Source: Opitutaceae bacterium UBA4094
GTDB lineage: Bacteria; Verrucomicrobiota; Verrucomicrobiia; Opitutales; Opitutaceae
Direction: 5' to 3'
Assembly: GCA_002382525.1 (NCBI GenBank)
Contig: DFYA01000338.1
Location: 1-10,228 of the forward strand
Length of the DNA: 10,228 nucleotides
Shown: one piece after another, positions 1-6,535 of the stretch
How the letters are laid out: each line of letters opens with the position of its first letter
Position numbering within the stretch: the stretch's first letter is position 1
Position numbers and translations under genes: made by a program
Notes under the pieces: generated by a model
Seen by the model: the letters and a program-made list of their open reading frames with translations, nothing else
The model's database searches: none
Told to the model about the DNA's origin: nothing

Positions 1-2
1 CC

Positions 3-1934
3 TCAAAACACCAATTCCACCGCGTCACGATTGGCGGTGAGGTGGAGGTCGGGGAACCCGCTTGCGGGTGCGGGGGCGCCGAGGGCGCGACGTTCACTCA
101 CCGGCCAATCGCGCGGGCGTAATGTGACCACGCCGTCCGTCAGCATGACGTGACTCACCGCCACTTGGCCAACTCCGCGTAACGCGATGCGCAACGGGAG
201 CACCGGGTTCTCCACGGTGACCGAAAACTCACGGCGGATATCGGCGCGGCGTCGCGCGGCTTTGGCGCGGAATTCGATGGTGAAACGCTCGGCGAGCGTG
301 GTCCACGCGGCGGAGCCGTTGTCGGTGCCGTCGGCGGACTGTTGCTCGACCAGAATTTTTTGCAGCGCAGGTGCGTGGTTGTGGACGGTGAACGTGAGCT
401 GCCAGCGTCCGTGGACCGGCGCGGCGTCGAGGCAGCGCGCGGGGCGTTTGGCGACGGTGTCGAGCCAGCGTTGCCAAGCGCGGAGACGGTGAGCGTCACG
501 TTCCAGAATGGCTTCGTGGGGCGAGCGGGCGCGGCGTTGGCGTGTGCGTTCCCACATCGTGCGGGCGGCTACGCGGGCGGCGGCGATCTGCTCGGCAAAC
601 GTGGCGGCGGCGGCACGGGCGGTTTTCAGGTGTTGCGTGATGAACTGTGTCTGGCCCGTGGCGTGGCGTCGGCGGAGTTTTTGGACCGTGTGGGAGGCAT
701 TGCGGACAAACGCTTCGCGGGCGGCGAGGTAGGCGTTGAGCGCGGCGCTCGCCGTGAGCGGCGCGGGGAGGTCGCGTGTCGCGAGTCGGGCAAAGAAGCG
801 CGCGGAACGTTCGGCGCGGGCGGGGCCTTCGGGGCCGGCGAGGTTGTCCCAGCGGTCGTTGTTCTCCCACTTGGCGTAGCCGGCGAAAGCGTGTTCGTCG
901 GCCGCGAGGGCGGCGCGGGCGGATTCGCGCGAGCCGGCTTTGCCGAAGACGCGTTCGAAGCCTTTGGCCAGCATTCCGGCGTGGTCGTCGATTTCGGGGT
1001 TGAGCCAAAAGCACGCGGTGGCGGCGTCCACCACCATGGGTAATTCGGAGGCGAGGCGTTGCGGCTCCCACCCGGTCATGAGGAAACCGCCGGCGTGGGT
1101 GCGCTGACAGCGGCGCCACCACGATTGGGCGTTGGCGAGGCGGTCGCCGAAGACGGGCATCGGCTCGTGGCGAAAACCGCCGTTCATCGGGCAGCCCCAG
1201 TATTCGACACCTTGCTTGGCCAACGCCGCGGCGAGGTCGTAGTCGGCGAAGTTGTGCAGCTCCATGCGCGGGTGCCGCGGGAACGGATAATAATACCAGT
1301 CGTAAGCGATCAGGCCGCGCGGGAGGTCGGCGATGGCATCGGGCAGGAGCGCGAGCATATCGGCCCACAGGCCCATGCGCAGGCCGAGCGGTTGCACGAG
1401 GGAGTGCAGGCGGTTCACGTATCCAGAAAAATGTGACGCGAGGCCGATGCGTTGCACCTCGGCGCGGGAGAGCGGGTGTTTGCCGAGGTGAAAGGATTCA
1501 TCGAGGCCGACATGGACTTTGCCGGCGGTGCAGAACGGCGCCATGTCGCGCAGGAGTTTTTCGGCGACTTCGAGGGTGCGCGGGTGAAGCGGGCAGAGTT
1601 GTCCTCGGGCGAGCGGCGAGCCGTCGGGCGCGCGGAGTTCGTTGAGGTCGCGCAGGTCGGGATGGTTGATGAGGTATTGGGTGTGCCCGAGGAGGTTGAT
1701 GATCGGCACGACCTTGATGCCGGCGCGGGTGGCGGCGGAGACGAGCTTTCCGAAGTCACGGGTCGAGTAGGCGTCGGCGCGCGCGACGCCCGGCAGGCTC
1801 GGGTAGACGACGGCGTCTTCGAGGTGCAGATAGAGCTCCTCGTAACCCCAATCGGCGTAGCGGGGGAGCTGGGCGACGAGGAAATCGAGCCGTTCGACCT
1901 GGCGGGCGAGGTCCCATTGAAAGGCACGGATCAT
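3..1934 (-). CDS. GH20-family glycosidase, hexosaminidase D-like (short form)
   Basis: This complete 643-residue protein probably removes terminal beta-linked N-acetylhexosamine residues. It opens directly with the first barrel strand (WDLARQVERLDFLV) and has no signal peptide, so it is probably cytoplasmic. Residues 73-92 (GIKVVPIINLLGHTQYLINH) match the GH20 'GI-x-V-IP-x-x-x-x-x-GH' strand. HVGLDE at residues 141-146 (DNA 1497-1514) fits the catalytic Asp-Glu pair, D145 polarising the acetamido group and E146 acting as acid/base. Aromatic segments YDWYYYP (about 221-227) and GWE (about 298-300) fit barrel-end substrate contacts. The barrel ends near 330, followed by an Arg/Ala-rich helical region (about 370-490) and a beta-rich tail (about 505-643) that I cannot name. 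The classical N-terminal GH20b domain is absent, as in hexosaminidase D-type enzymes. ATG start, with no Shine-Dalgarno visible. It lies 34 bp after the antiporter gene and may share its transcript. Family call fairly sure; substrate inferred. Confidence 0.8.
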   Translation of the reverse strand: MIRAFQWDLARQVERLDFLVAQLPRYADWGYEELYLHLEDAVVYPSLPGVARADAYSTRDFGKLVSAATRAGIKVVPIINLLGHTQYLINHPDLRDLNELRAPDGSPLARGQLCPLHPRTLEVAEKLLRDMAPFCTAGKVHVGLDESFHLGKHPLSRAEVQRIGLASHFSGYVNRLHSLVQPLGLRMGLWADMLALLPDAIADLPRGLIAYDWYYYPFPRHPRMELHNFADYDLAAALAKQGVEYWGCPMNGGFRHEPMPVFGDRLANAQSWWRRCQRTHAGGFLMTGWEPQRLASELPMVVDAATACFWLNPEIDDHAGMLAKGFERVFGKAGSRESARAALAADEHAFAGYAKWENNDRWDNLAGPEGPARAERSARFFARLATRDLPAPLTASAALNAYLAAREAFVRNASHTVQKLRRRHATGQTQFITQHLKTARAAAATFAEQIAAARVAARTMWERTRQRRARSPHEAILERDAHRLRAWQRWLDTVAKRPARCLDAAPVHGRWQLTFTVHNHAPALQKILVEQQSADGTDNGSAAWTTLAERFTIEFRAKAARRRADIRREFSVTVENPVLPLRIALRGVGQVAVSHVMLTDGVVTLRPRDWPVSERRALGAPAPASGFPDLHLTANRDAVELVF

Positions 1935-1968
1935 GACGGGCGCGGAGCGGTTCGGGCGGACGTTCGGA

Positions 1969-4293
1969 TCAGGCGGGGAACGGCGCGCGCGTCTCGCCTG
2001 CCGAACCGGTTTCGGGCGTGGCGCGGAGCCAGCGGCGGAAGTCTCTCAGCTCTTCGAGCGTGCCGACCACCAGCAGCTCGTCGCCGGCGGCGAGGCGTTC
2101 GTCGCCGCCGGGATTGATGATCTTCGTCGTGCCCCGGTGAATACCCACGACACGCACGCCGGTTTCGCGGGCGACTTGGAGTTCCGCCAGAGTTTTGCCG
2201 GCGTGGGGGCCGGAAGGAAGCGAGTGCGTCTGGAGGATCGAGCCGCTGAATTCCTCGGCGTCGTCGACGGGTTTACGGTCGCTACCGAGGAAGGTGCGGG
2301 CGGCGGTGAGACCGGTGGGATCGCCGAGGAGCAGGAGTTTGTCGCCCGGGTAAATACGCAGATCGGGGCCGGTGCGGGTGATGACGTAGCCGTTGCGTTC
2401 GACCTCGATTACCGAGCAACCGAAGCGGCCAGGTATGGCGAGTTGAGCAAGGTCGCAGCCGGCATAATCGGCGGAATCATGGACGACGAATTCTTCGAGG
2501 CGAAGGCCCCAGCCGCCGAGGCCCTCGTCGAGGGCGACGCGGGCGGTCGCGCGCACGCCGGCGGCGCCGTCGGGGTCTTCGCTGAGCACCTGTTGCACGG
2601 AGGATTGCCAGCTGCTGTGCCAGTAGACGAGGCGGTTGGAGAAGGCGACGACGACGGCGATCGCGGCAACGGCGATCACGATCCATCCCCAAAACGGCAG
2701 GGCGGCGATCGGCAGGATCGCGTAGAGCCAGTAGCCCAGCAGAATGCCGGCGACGGTGCGGAGAGATCTCTCAATCGCCTGTGCAGGCAGGCGCGTGCTG
2801 CCGCCGAGGCTTTCGGCGACGATCATTAAGATCGCGCTGACGTTGCGCCAAAGGGCGACGAGCAGGATGAGCACGACGAGCCCGACCAAGCTCCAGAACA
2901 CGTAGCCGAGCATGGCGTCCTCGATCCAGTTGGAGAGGGCCGAGGTTTGGATCACGGAGAAAATCTGACGGGAGAAAATCATCAGACCCGTGACGAGGAG
3001 CATCTCGATGCCGATCTGAGGGATGCGGCTGCGGATGAGTTTCCAGGCGAGCGGGGAGGTATTGCCGTTCTGAGCCTGTTGAACCCAGCCGTGGTAAGCT
3101 TCGAGAGCGCGGGTGAGCCAACGAGGTTCGAGGCGCTCGGCGGCGGCGAGGAGGGACTCGGAGCGACGGTTGATGAACGGTGTCGCAAGCACCGTGAGGA
3201 TCGAGGTGCCGACCGCGATGGGGTAGTAGGCGGGCGGGAGCACGGCGGTGGTGACGCCGAGCTGGGCGATGATGAAGGAAAATTCGCCTAGGGGCGTGAG
3301 CAGCAGACCGGCGCGTCGGGCTTCGCGCGGGTGGGTCCCGCAGAGGACAAGCGCGAAGCCGATGGAGAGAGGGCGTCCGATCATTACGAAGGCGAAGAGC
3401 CCGAGGACCATGGGCCAGACGTCGAGAAGCAAGCGGACGTCGATCAACATGCCGATGGCGACGAAGAACACGCTGCTGAAGAGGTCGCGCATGCCGGCGA
3501 AGGATTTTTCCACGCCGGATTTTTGCGGCATCTCGGCGACGACGGCTCCGAGCAGGAATGCACCGAGGGCGAGCGAGTAACCGGCTTTGACGGCGGCGAT
3601 GGAGAGAAGGAAGAGCACCCCGGCGACGATGATCGTCTGCAGCTCGGGGTCCGTGCGGTTGTCGAGGCGGCGCAGCAGGCGGGGAACGAGGAGCAGGCCC
3701 GCGCCGACGAGGAGAACCACGAAAGCGCTGAGGGTGGCGAGAAGCGTGCCGACGTTGGCGTTCACCCCACCGCCTGATTGGCTGGCGAGGATCGTGAGCA
3801 TGACGACCGCGACGACGTCTTCCATCACGGTGACGCCGAGGGCGCGTTGCGCGTAGCCTTCGTGGGAGAGTTTAAGCTCGTTGACGATTTTAGCGATGAC
3901 GGCGGAGCTGGAGACCACGAACATGCCGGCGACGAACATGCTTTGGAGGGACGTCCAACCGAGGAACGCGCCGAGGAGCTGCGTGAGGTTGAGCATCAGA
4001 AACGCGCCGAGGCCGGTGGCGACGAGGGTGGGCAGGCCGAGCCGGGTGAGTTTGGTCAGGCTTAGGCCGAGACCGATCGCGAACATCAGGAAGACGAGAC
4101 CGACTTGGGAGAGCGTCTGGATGCTGTTGATGTCGGTGATGAACGAGAACGGCGGCGTGTAAGGGCCGATGAGGATGCCGGCCGCGAGGTAGCCGACGAT
4201 GACGGAGAGGCCGATGCGTTTGCAGAGGGCTCCGGCGAAGCCGGCGGCGAGCAAAACGATGGCGAGGTCTTGGATTAAATTGATGCCGTCCAT
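1969..4293 (-). CDS. CPA2-family monovalent cation:proton antiporter with two RCK_C domains
   Basis: This 774-residue inner-membrane protein should exchange Na+ or K+ for H+. Residues 1-375 form the multi-helix Na+/H+ exchanger domain. Family marks there are SSSAVIAKIV (128-137), the acidic pair E158-D159 in the proton/ion-binding helix, SLALGAFLLG (240-249), R307 in GRPLS, and PLGEFSF (334-340). About 50 soluble residues follow, then a second hydrophobic block (about 428-555) with roughly four membrane helices. The C-terminus carries two RCK_C (TrkA-C) modules, at about 596-670 and 686-757, each ending in the typical 'GD-x-L-L-x-x-G' strand. No RCK_N/TrkA_N GxGxxG nucleotide fold is visible, unlike KefB/KefC, so control by a small ligand at RCK_C is more likely than NAD(H) or glutathione control. 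ATG start, with T-rich sequence and no Shine-Dalgarno before it. A candidate promoter lies about 60 bp upstream. Family call firm; ion specificity unknown. Confidence 0.9.
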   Translation of the reverse strand: MDGINLIQDLAIVLLAAGFAGALCKRIGLSVIVGYLAAGILIGPYTPPFSFITDINSIQTLSQVGLVFLMFAIGLGLSLTKLTRLGLPTLVATGLGAFLMLNLTQLLGAFLGWTSLQSMFVAGMFVVSSSAVIAKIVNELKLSHEGYAQRALGVTVMEDVVAVVMLTILASQSGGGVNANVGTLLATLSAFVVLLVGAGLLLVPRLLRRLDNRTDPELQTIIVAGVLFLLSIAAVKAGYSLALGAFLLGAVVAEMPQKSGVEKSFAGMRDLFSSVFFVAIGMLIDVRLLLDVWPMVLGLFAFVMIGRPLSIGFALVLCGTHPREARRAGLLLTPLGEFSFIIAQLGVTTAVLPPAYYPIAVGTSILTVLATPFINRRSESLLAAAERLEPRWLTRALEAYHGWVQQAQNGNTSPLAWKLIRSRIPQIGIEMLLVTGLMIFSRQIFSVIQTSALSNWIEDAMLGYVFWSLVGLVVLILLVALWRNVSAILMIVAESLGGSTRLPAQAIERSLRTVAGILLGYWLYAILPIAALPFWGWIVIAVAAIAVVVAFSNRLVYWHSSWQSSVQQVLSEDPDGAAGVRATARVALDEGLGGWGLRLEEFVVHDSADYAGCDLAQLAIPGRFGCSVIEVERNGYVITRTGPDLRIYPGDKLLLLGDPTGLTAARTFLGSDRKPVDDAEEFSGSILQTHSLPSGPHAGKTLAELQVARETGVRVVGIHRGTTKIINPGGDERLAAGDELLVVGTLEELRDFRRWLRATPETGSAGETRAPFPA

Positions 4294-4349
4294 GAAGGAA
4301 AAAACGGCCCGACACGCGGTGGGTGGAGGCGGGTCGAGAACCGAGTGTG

Positions 4350-4378
4350 AAGGCAGGCCCGGCGCGGGGGGTTGTCAA
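4350..4378 (-). promoter_or_regulatory. Candidate sigma-70-type promoter for the antiporter gene
   Basis: On the minus strand a perfect TTGACA (4373-4378) is followed, at 17-bp spacing, by TGCCTT (4350-4355). That -10 element is poor, matching the consensus only at its first and last positions. It sits in the 204-bp gap between the GspF-like gene and the antiporter, the widest gap in the window, and would leave a leader of about 50 nt. A 6-bp stem (GCGTTT/AAACGC, 4391-4409) lies just upstream but has no U-tract, so I do not call it a terminator. The rest of the gap shows nothing else I can support. The -35 match is seen directly; promoter activity is inferred. Confidence 0.35.
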
Positions 4379-4497
4379 CGGGTGTTCGCCGCGTTTCGGC
4401 AAAAAACGCGCGGTCGGTTCAAGGTGCCGAGCAAACGGAGGCTTTGGCATGCGCCGTCCCGGTTTTGAGACGCGCAAAGCAAGGCGAATGCGGCGGA

Positions 4498-5472
4498 TCA
4501 CATCCCGTCCATGAGGCTGTTGATCTTGGCGAAATACTGGAGGGCGAAGGTGATCACCAGCCATGCCACCATCACGGCGACGGCGCCGAAGAGGAGGCTG
4601 GGGTAGAGCATCGTGGCGGCCATGAGGCGCTGGTTGGCGGTGGCTTGGTGATCGGTTGCGAGCGCGAGGAGCGTATTGTCCAGGCTGCCGGTGGTCTCGC
4701 CGGTTCGATAACGGGCAATGAACTCCGGCGGGAACACGCCGGTCGCCGCGAGGTGCGGGCCGGGGGCTTCGCCGGCGTCGATGCGGGCGTGGATCTCTTT
4801 GGCCGCGGCGTTGATGCGGGGTGAACGCGCGATGCCGCCGGCGGTGAGCCAAGCCTGGCCGATGGGTGCGCCGCCTTCGAGCAGGTTGCCCAACGCAAAG
4901 GAAAAGTCGGCGAGCGCTTGGTGACGTCGATAGCCGCCGATCGCGGGAAGGACGTTGAGCAGCGCGAGCGCGAGCGGGTTGTCGCGGCGAACAAGTAGGT
5001 AAAAGATGGATACGAGGGCCCAGGCCGGGAGGAGAATCGTGAAGACGTTGCCCAGGTAGGCGGGGAGGCTCCAGCGGAGGCCGACGTCGAAATCGATCAG
5101 GCGGAGCAACGAGAAAACGAGCACTCCGAGGTGGAATACGCCTATCGGGTAAATGCACGCGAGAGTGACGCGGCGGCGCATCTGCGCGATTTGCGCGTGG
5201 CGCTCGGAGAGGTTGACGAGGACACGCGGGAGGCGTCCGGAGGCGGCAGCGGCGATGAGAAACGGACGATCGGTGGGCGGGAGCCAGTCGCCGGCGGAGG
5301 TGATGATCTGGGTGACGGAGGCGCCGTTTTCGGCGAGCGCGGCGAGGCGGTGGGAGTCGGTGGCCGGCGCGTCGGACGCGGCGCGGAGCGACTGCGCGAG
5401 AGTGAGTCCGGCGCCGAGTTGTTGCGCGAGCTGGTGGTAGAAGCGCGAGAGCTTGGTGGATGGGAGCGTCAA
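4498..5472 (-). CDS. Type II secretion/type IV pilus GspF-PilC family membrane protein
   Basis: This 324-residue inner-membrane protein has the platform fold that, in type II secretion and type IV pilus machines, links the assembly ATPase to pseudopilin assembly. Two T2SF domains are visible. The first (about 8-100) begins FYHQLAQQLGAGLTLAQSLR; the second (about 185-285) has the same pattern, FSFALGNLLEGGAPIGQAW. The family signature RTGETTGSLDNTLLALA is at 246-262. Hydrophobic helices lie at about 101-124, 136-160 and 289-312, the usual GspF arrangement. Length is somewhat below the usual 400 or so residues, mainly at the N-terminus. The start is TTG at 5470-5472. An in-frame TAA lies only seven codons upstream and no ATG occurs before residue 98, so TTG is the best available start, though no Shine-Dalgarno is seen. 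No ATPase (GspE/PilB) or pseudopilin gene is in the window. Fold call firm; system membership unknown. Confidence 0.85.
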   Translation of the reverse strand: MTLPSTKLSRFYHQLAQQLGAGLTLAQSLRAASDAPATDSHRLAALAENGASVTQIITSAGDWLPPTDRPFLIAAAASGRLPRVLVNLSERHAQIAQMRRRVTLACIYPIGVFHLGVLVFSLLRLIDFDVGLRWSLPAYLGNVFTILLPAWALVSIFYLLVRRDNPLALALLNVLPAIGGYRRHQALADFSFALGNLLEGGAPIGQAWLTAGGIARSPRINAAAKEIHARIDAGEAPGPHLAATGVFPPEFIARYRTGETTGSLDNTLLALATDHQATANQRLMAATMLYPSLLFGAVAVMVAWLVITFALQYFAKINSLMDGM

Positions 5473-5493
5473 GACGGGCCGTGGGATGATTGT

Positions 5494-5529
5494 TTAACCG
5501 CTAAGGACGCTAAGAAACGCCAAGAAGGA
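5494..5529. repeat. Intergenic repeat: three degenerate 9-11 bp units after TTAACC
   Basis: After TTAACC come three imperfect direct units, CGCTAAGGA (5499), CGCTAAGAAA (5508) and CGCCAAGAAGG (5518). The stretch is A-rich and looks unlike the GC-rich coding DNA around it. From memory, similar 'AACCGC-AAG-x-ACGC' runs recur between genes in Opitutaceae and other Verrucomicrobiota genomes, so this is probably one copy of a dispersed intergenic repeat. It lies between the nucleoside hydrolase stop and the GspF-like start. Its AT-rich part supplies the in-frame TAA just upstream of the GspF-like TTG start. Function unknown. Confidence 0.6.
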
Positions 5530-5539
5530 CGAATACGGC

Positions 5540-5560
5540 GCCTGCGTGCAGGCGGCCTAC
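5540..5560. repeat. Short palindromic repeat module at the 3' end of the nucleoside hydrolase gene
   Basis: GCCTGC-GT-GCAGGC (5540-5553) is a perfect 6-bp inverted repeat with a 2-base centre, followed by GGCCTAC. It begins 10 bp after the triple-unit repeat, so the two probably form one compound element. On the minus strand the sequence reads GTAGGCCGCCTGC, and its TAG is the stop codon of the nucleoside hydrolase. Related GC-rich palindromes flanked by CCTAC are, from memory, common between genes in this type of genome. There is no U-tract, so a classical intrinsic terminator is unlikely. Confidence 0.5.
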
Positions 5561-6498
5561 GAGGAAGATACGGCGGAGCGTTGGTTGAGGAGCGTGGCGG
5601 TCAGGTGGGTCTTGAAGGCACCGAGGTCTTTCCATCGGAGGGCGACGCGGGCGGTGTAGGTGCCGGCGGTTTCGTCGCGCACGGTGAAGCCGGTGTCGGT
5701 GACGTTGAATCGCACGGTCTCGATCTCCACCAGATCTTCGGCGTAGGCGAGGTAAACGGCGACGCAGTCGAAGAGGATCGTCGAGCGTTGCGTGAAAAAA
5801 TCGCAGTGCATCCAGCCGACGCGAGGGGCGAAGAGGCAGTAGTTTTCGATCAGCGCGCGGAGAGTGGGATCGGCGGTGGCGCTCCAGATGCGGTGGTAGT
5901 CGTTTCCGTCAAGGATGGCGGCGTTGCAGGTGTCGAGCGGAGTGATCAACACGTCGAGCCACGGCGCGGCCATGACGGCGCGGAAGGCATCAGGTTGTTC
6001 GCGGACGTTGGTCTCGGCGCTCGCGGGGAGCCCGCCGGAGTAACCGACGTCGAAGCTGCCGAACATGCCGACGAGGCGGCAGCGCGCGGCAATGTGGGGG
6101 GCGCGGGCGAGGGCGGCGGCGATGTTGGCGGAGGGGCCGATGGCGATAATCGTTATCGGAACCGGAGACTCTTCGATGAAGCGGATCATGCGGCCGATGC
6201 CGTCCTCGACGATTTCGCCGGGGTAGGCGGTGAAGTCGTAGTTTTTGAGCCACGGCTGCTGGTTCATACCGCCGGTCATCGTGTAGGAGTTGGTGCCTTT
6301 GCCGATAGGGATGTCGGTGCGGCCGGCGGCTTCGAGGAAGCGCGCGGTGATCGCGGCGCGGTAAGCCATGTCACCGTTGGCGGTGACGATGAGCCGGGTG
6401 TCGAGCTCGGGGCAGCGAAGAAGTTGGGCGAGCGCCCAAGTGTCGTCGATGTCGGTGCCGATGTCGGTGTCGAGGATGACGGGGGTCGGGGAGCGCAT
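5557..6498 (-). CDS. Nucleoside hydrolase (inosine-uridine preferring family)
   Basis: This 313-residue cytoplasmic enzyme should cleave the N-glycosidic bond of ribonucleosides to give ribose and a free base, in salvage. The Ca2+/ribose-binding signature DTDIGTDIDD spans residues 10-19, the form with one extra residue before the Asp pair. N41 (TANGD), the GPSANIA segment (121-127, usual GPLTNIA) and E162-x-N164 followed by a PDA motif also fit the family. D244 (ILFDCVAVY) fits the late Ca2+-ligand Asp. Two usual active-site positions look changed: the His normally just before that Asp is F243, and the Asn about six residues before E162 is Gly156. Substrate choice or activity may therefore differ. 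ATG start is clear, with a GC-rich 37-bp gap to the ATP-grasp gene upstream, so the two may be co-transcribed. The TAG stop lies inside a palindromic repeat. Family call firm; substrate uncertain. Confidence 0.88.
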   Translation of the reverse strand: MRSPTPVILDTDIGTDIDDTWALAQLLRCPELDTRLIVTANGDMAYRAAITARFLEAAGRTDIPIGKGTNSYTMTGGMNQQPWLKNYDFTAYPGEIVEDGIGRMIRFIEESPVPITIIAIGPSANIAAALARAPHIAARCRLVGMFGSFDVGYSGGLPASAETNVREQPDAFRAVMAAPWLDVLITPLDTCNAAILDGNDYHRIWSATADPTLRALIENYCLFAPRVGWMHCDFFTQRSTILFDCVAVYLAYAEDLVEIETVRFNVTDTGFTVRDETAGTYTARVALRWKDLGAFKTHLTATLLNQRSAVSSS

Positions 6499-6535
6499 GG
6501 CAGGAAAGTGACGGAAGAAGCGCCGCCGCAGCGGA

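Noticed and set aside
1933..2829. 298-codon plus-strand open frame opposite the 3' part of the antiporter
   Set aside because: Antisense to the RCK_C-encoding region, composition typical of a shadow frame, and no family resemblance.
4391..4409. Possible terminator (GCGTTT/AAACGC stem) after the GspF-like gene
   Set aside because: The stem is only 6 bp with A/T pairs at the loop side and no U-tract follows on the minus strand.
3890..5158. 422-codon minus-strand open frame overlapping the antiporter and GspF-like genes
   Set aside because: It is an off-frame reading rich in Arg, Pro and His that overlaps the ends of two genes with strong family motifs.
5484..5529. Possible promoter for the GspF-like gene (TTGGCG and TTAAAC on the minus strand)
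   Set aside because: Spacing is about 20 bp, the match is weak, and the sequence lies within a repeat that probably recurs elsewhere.
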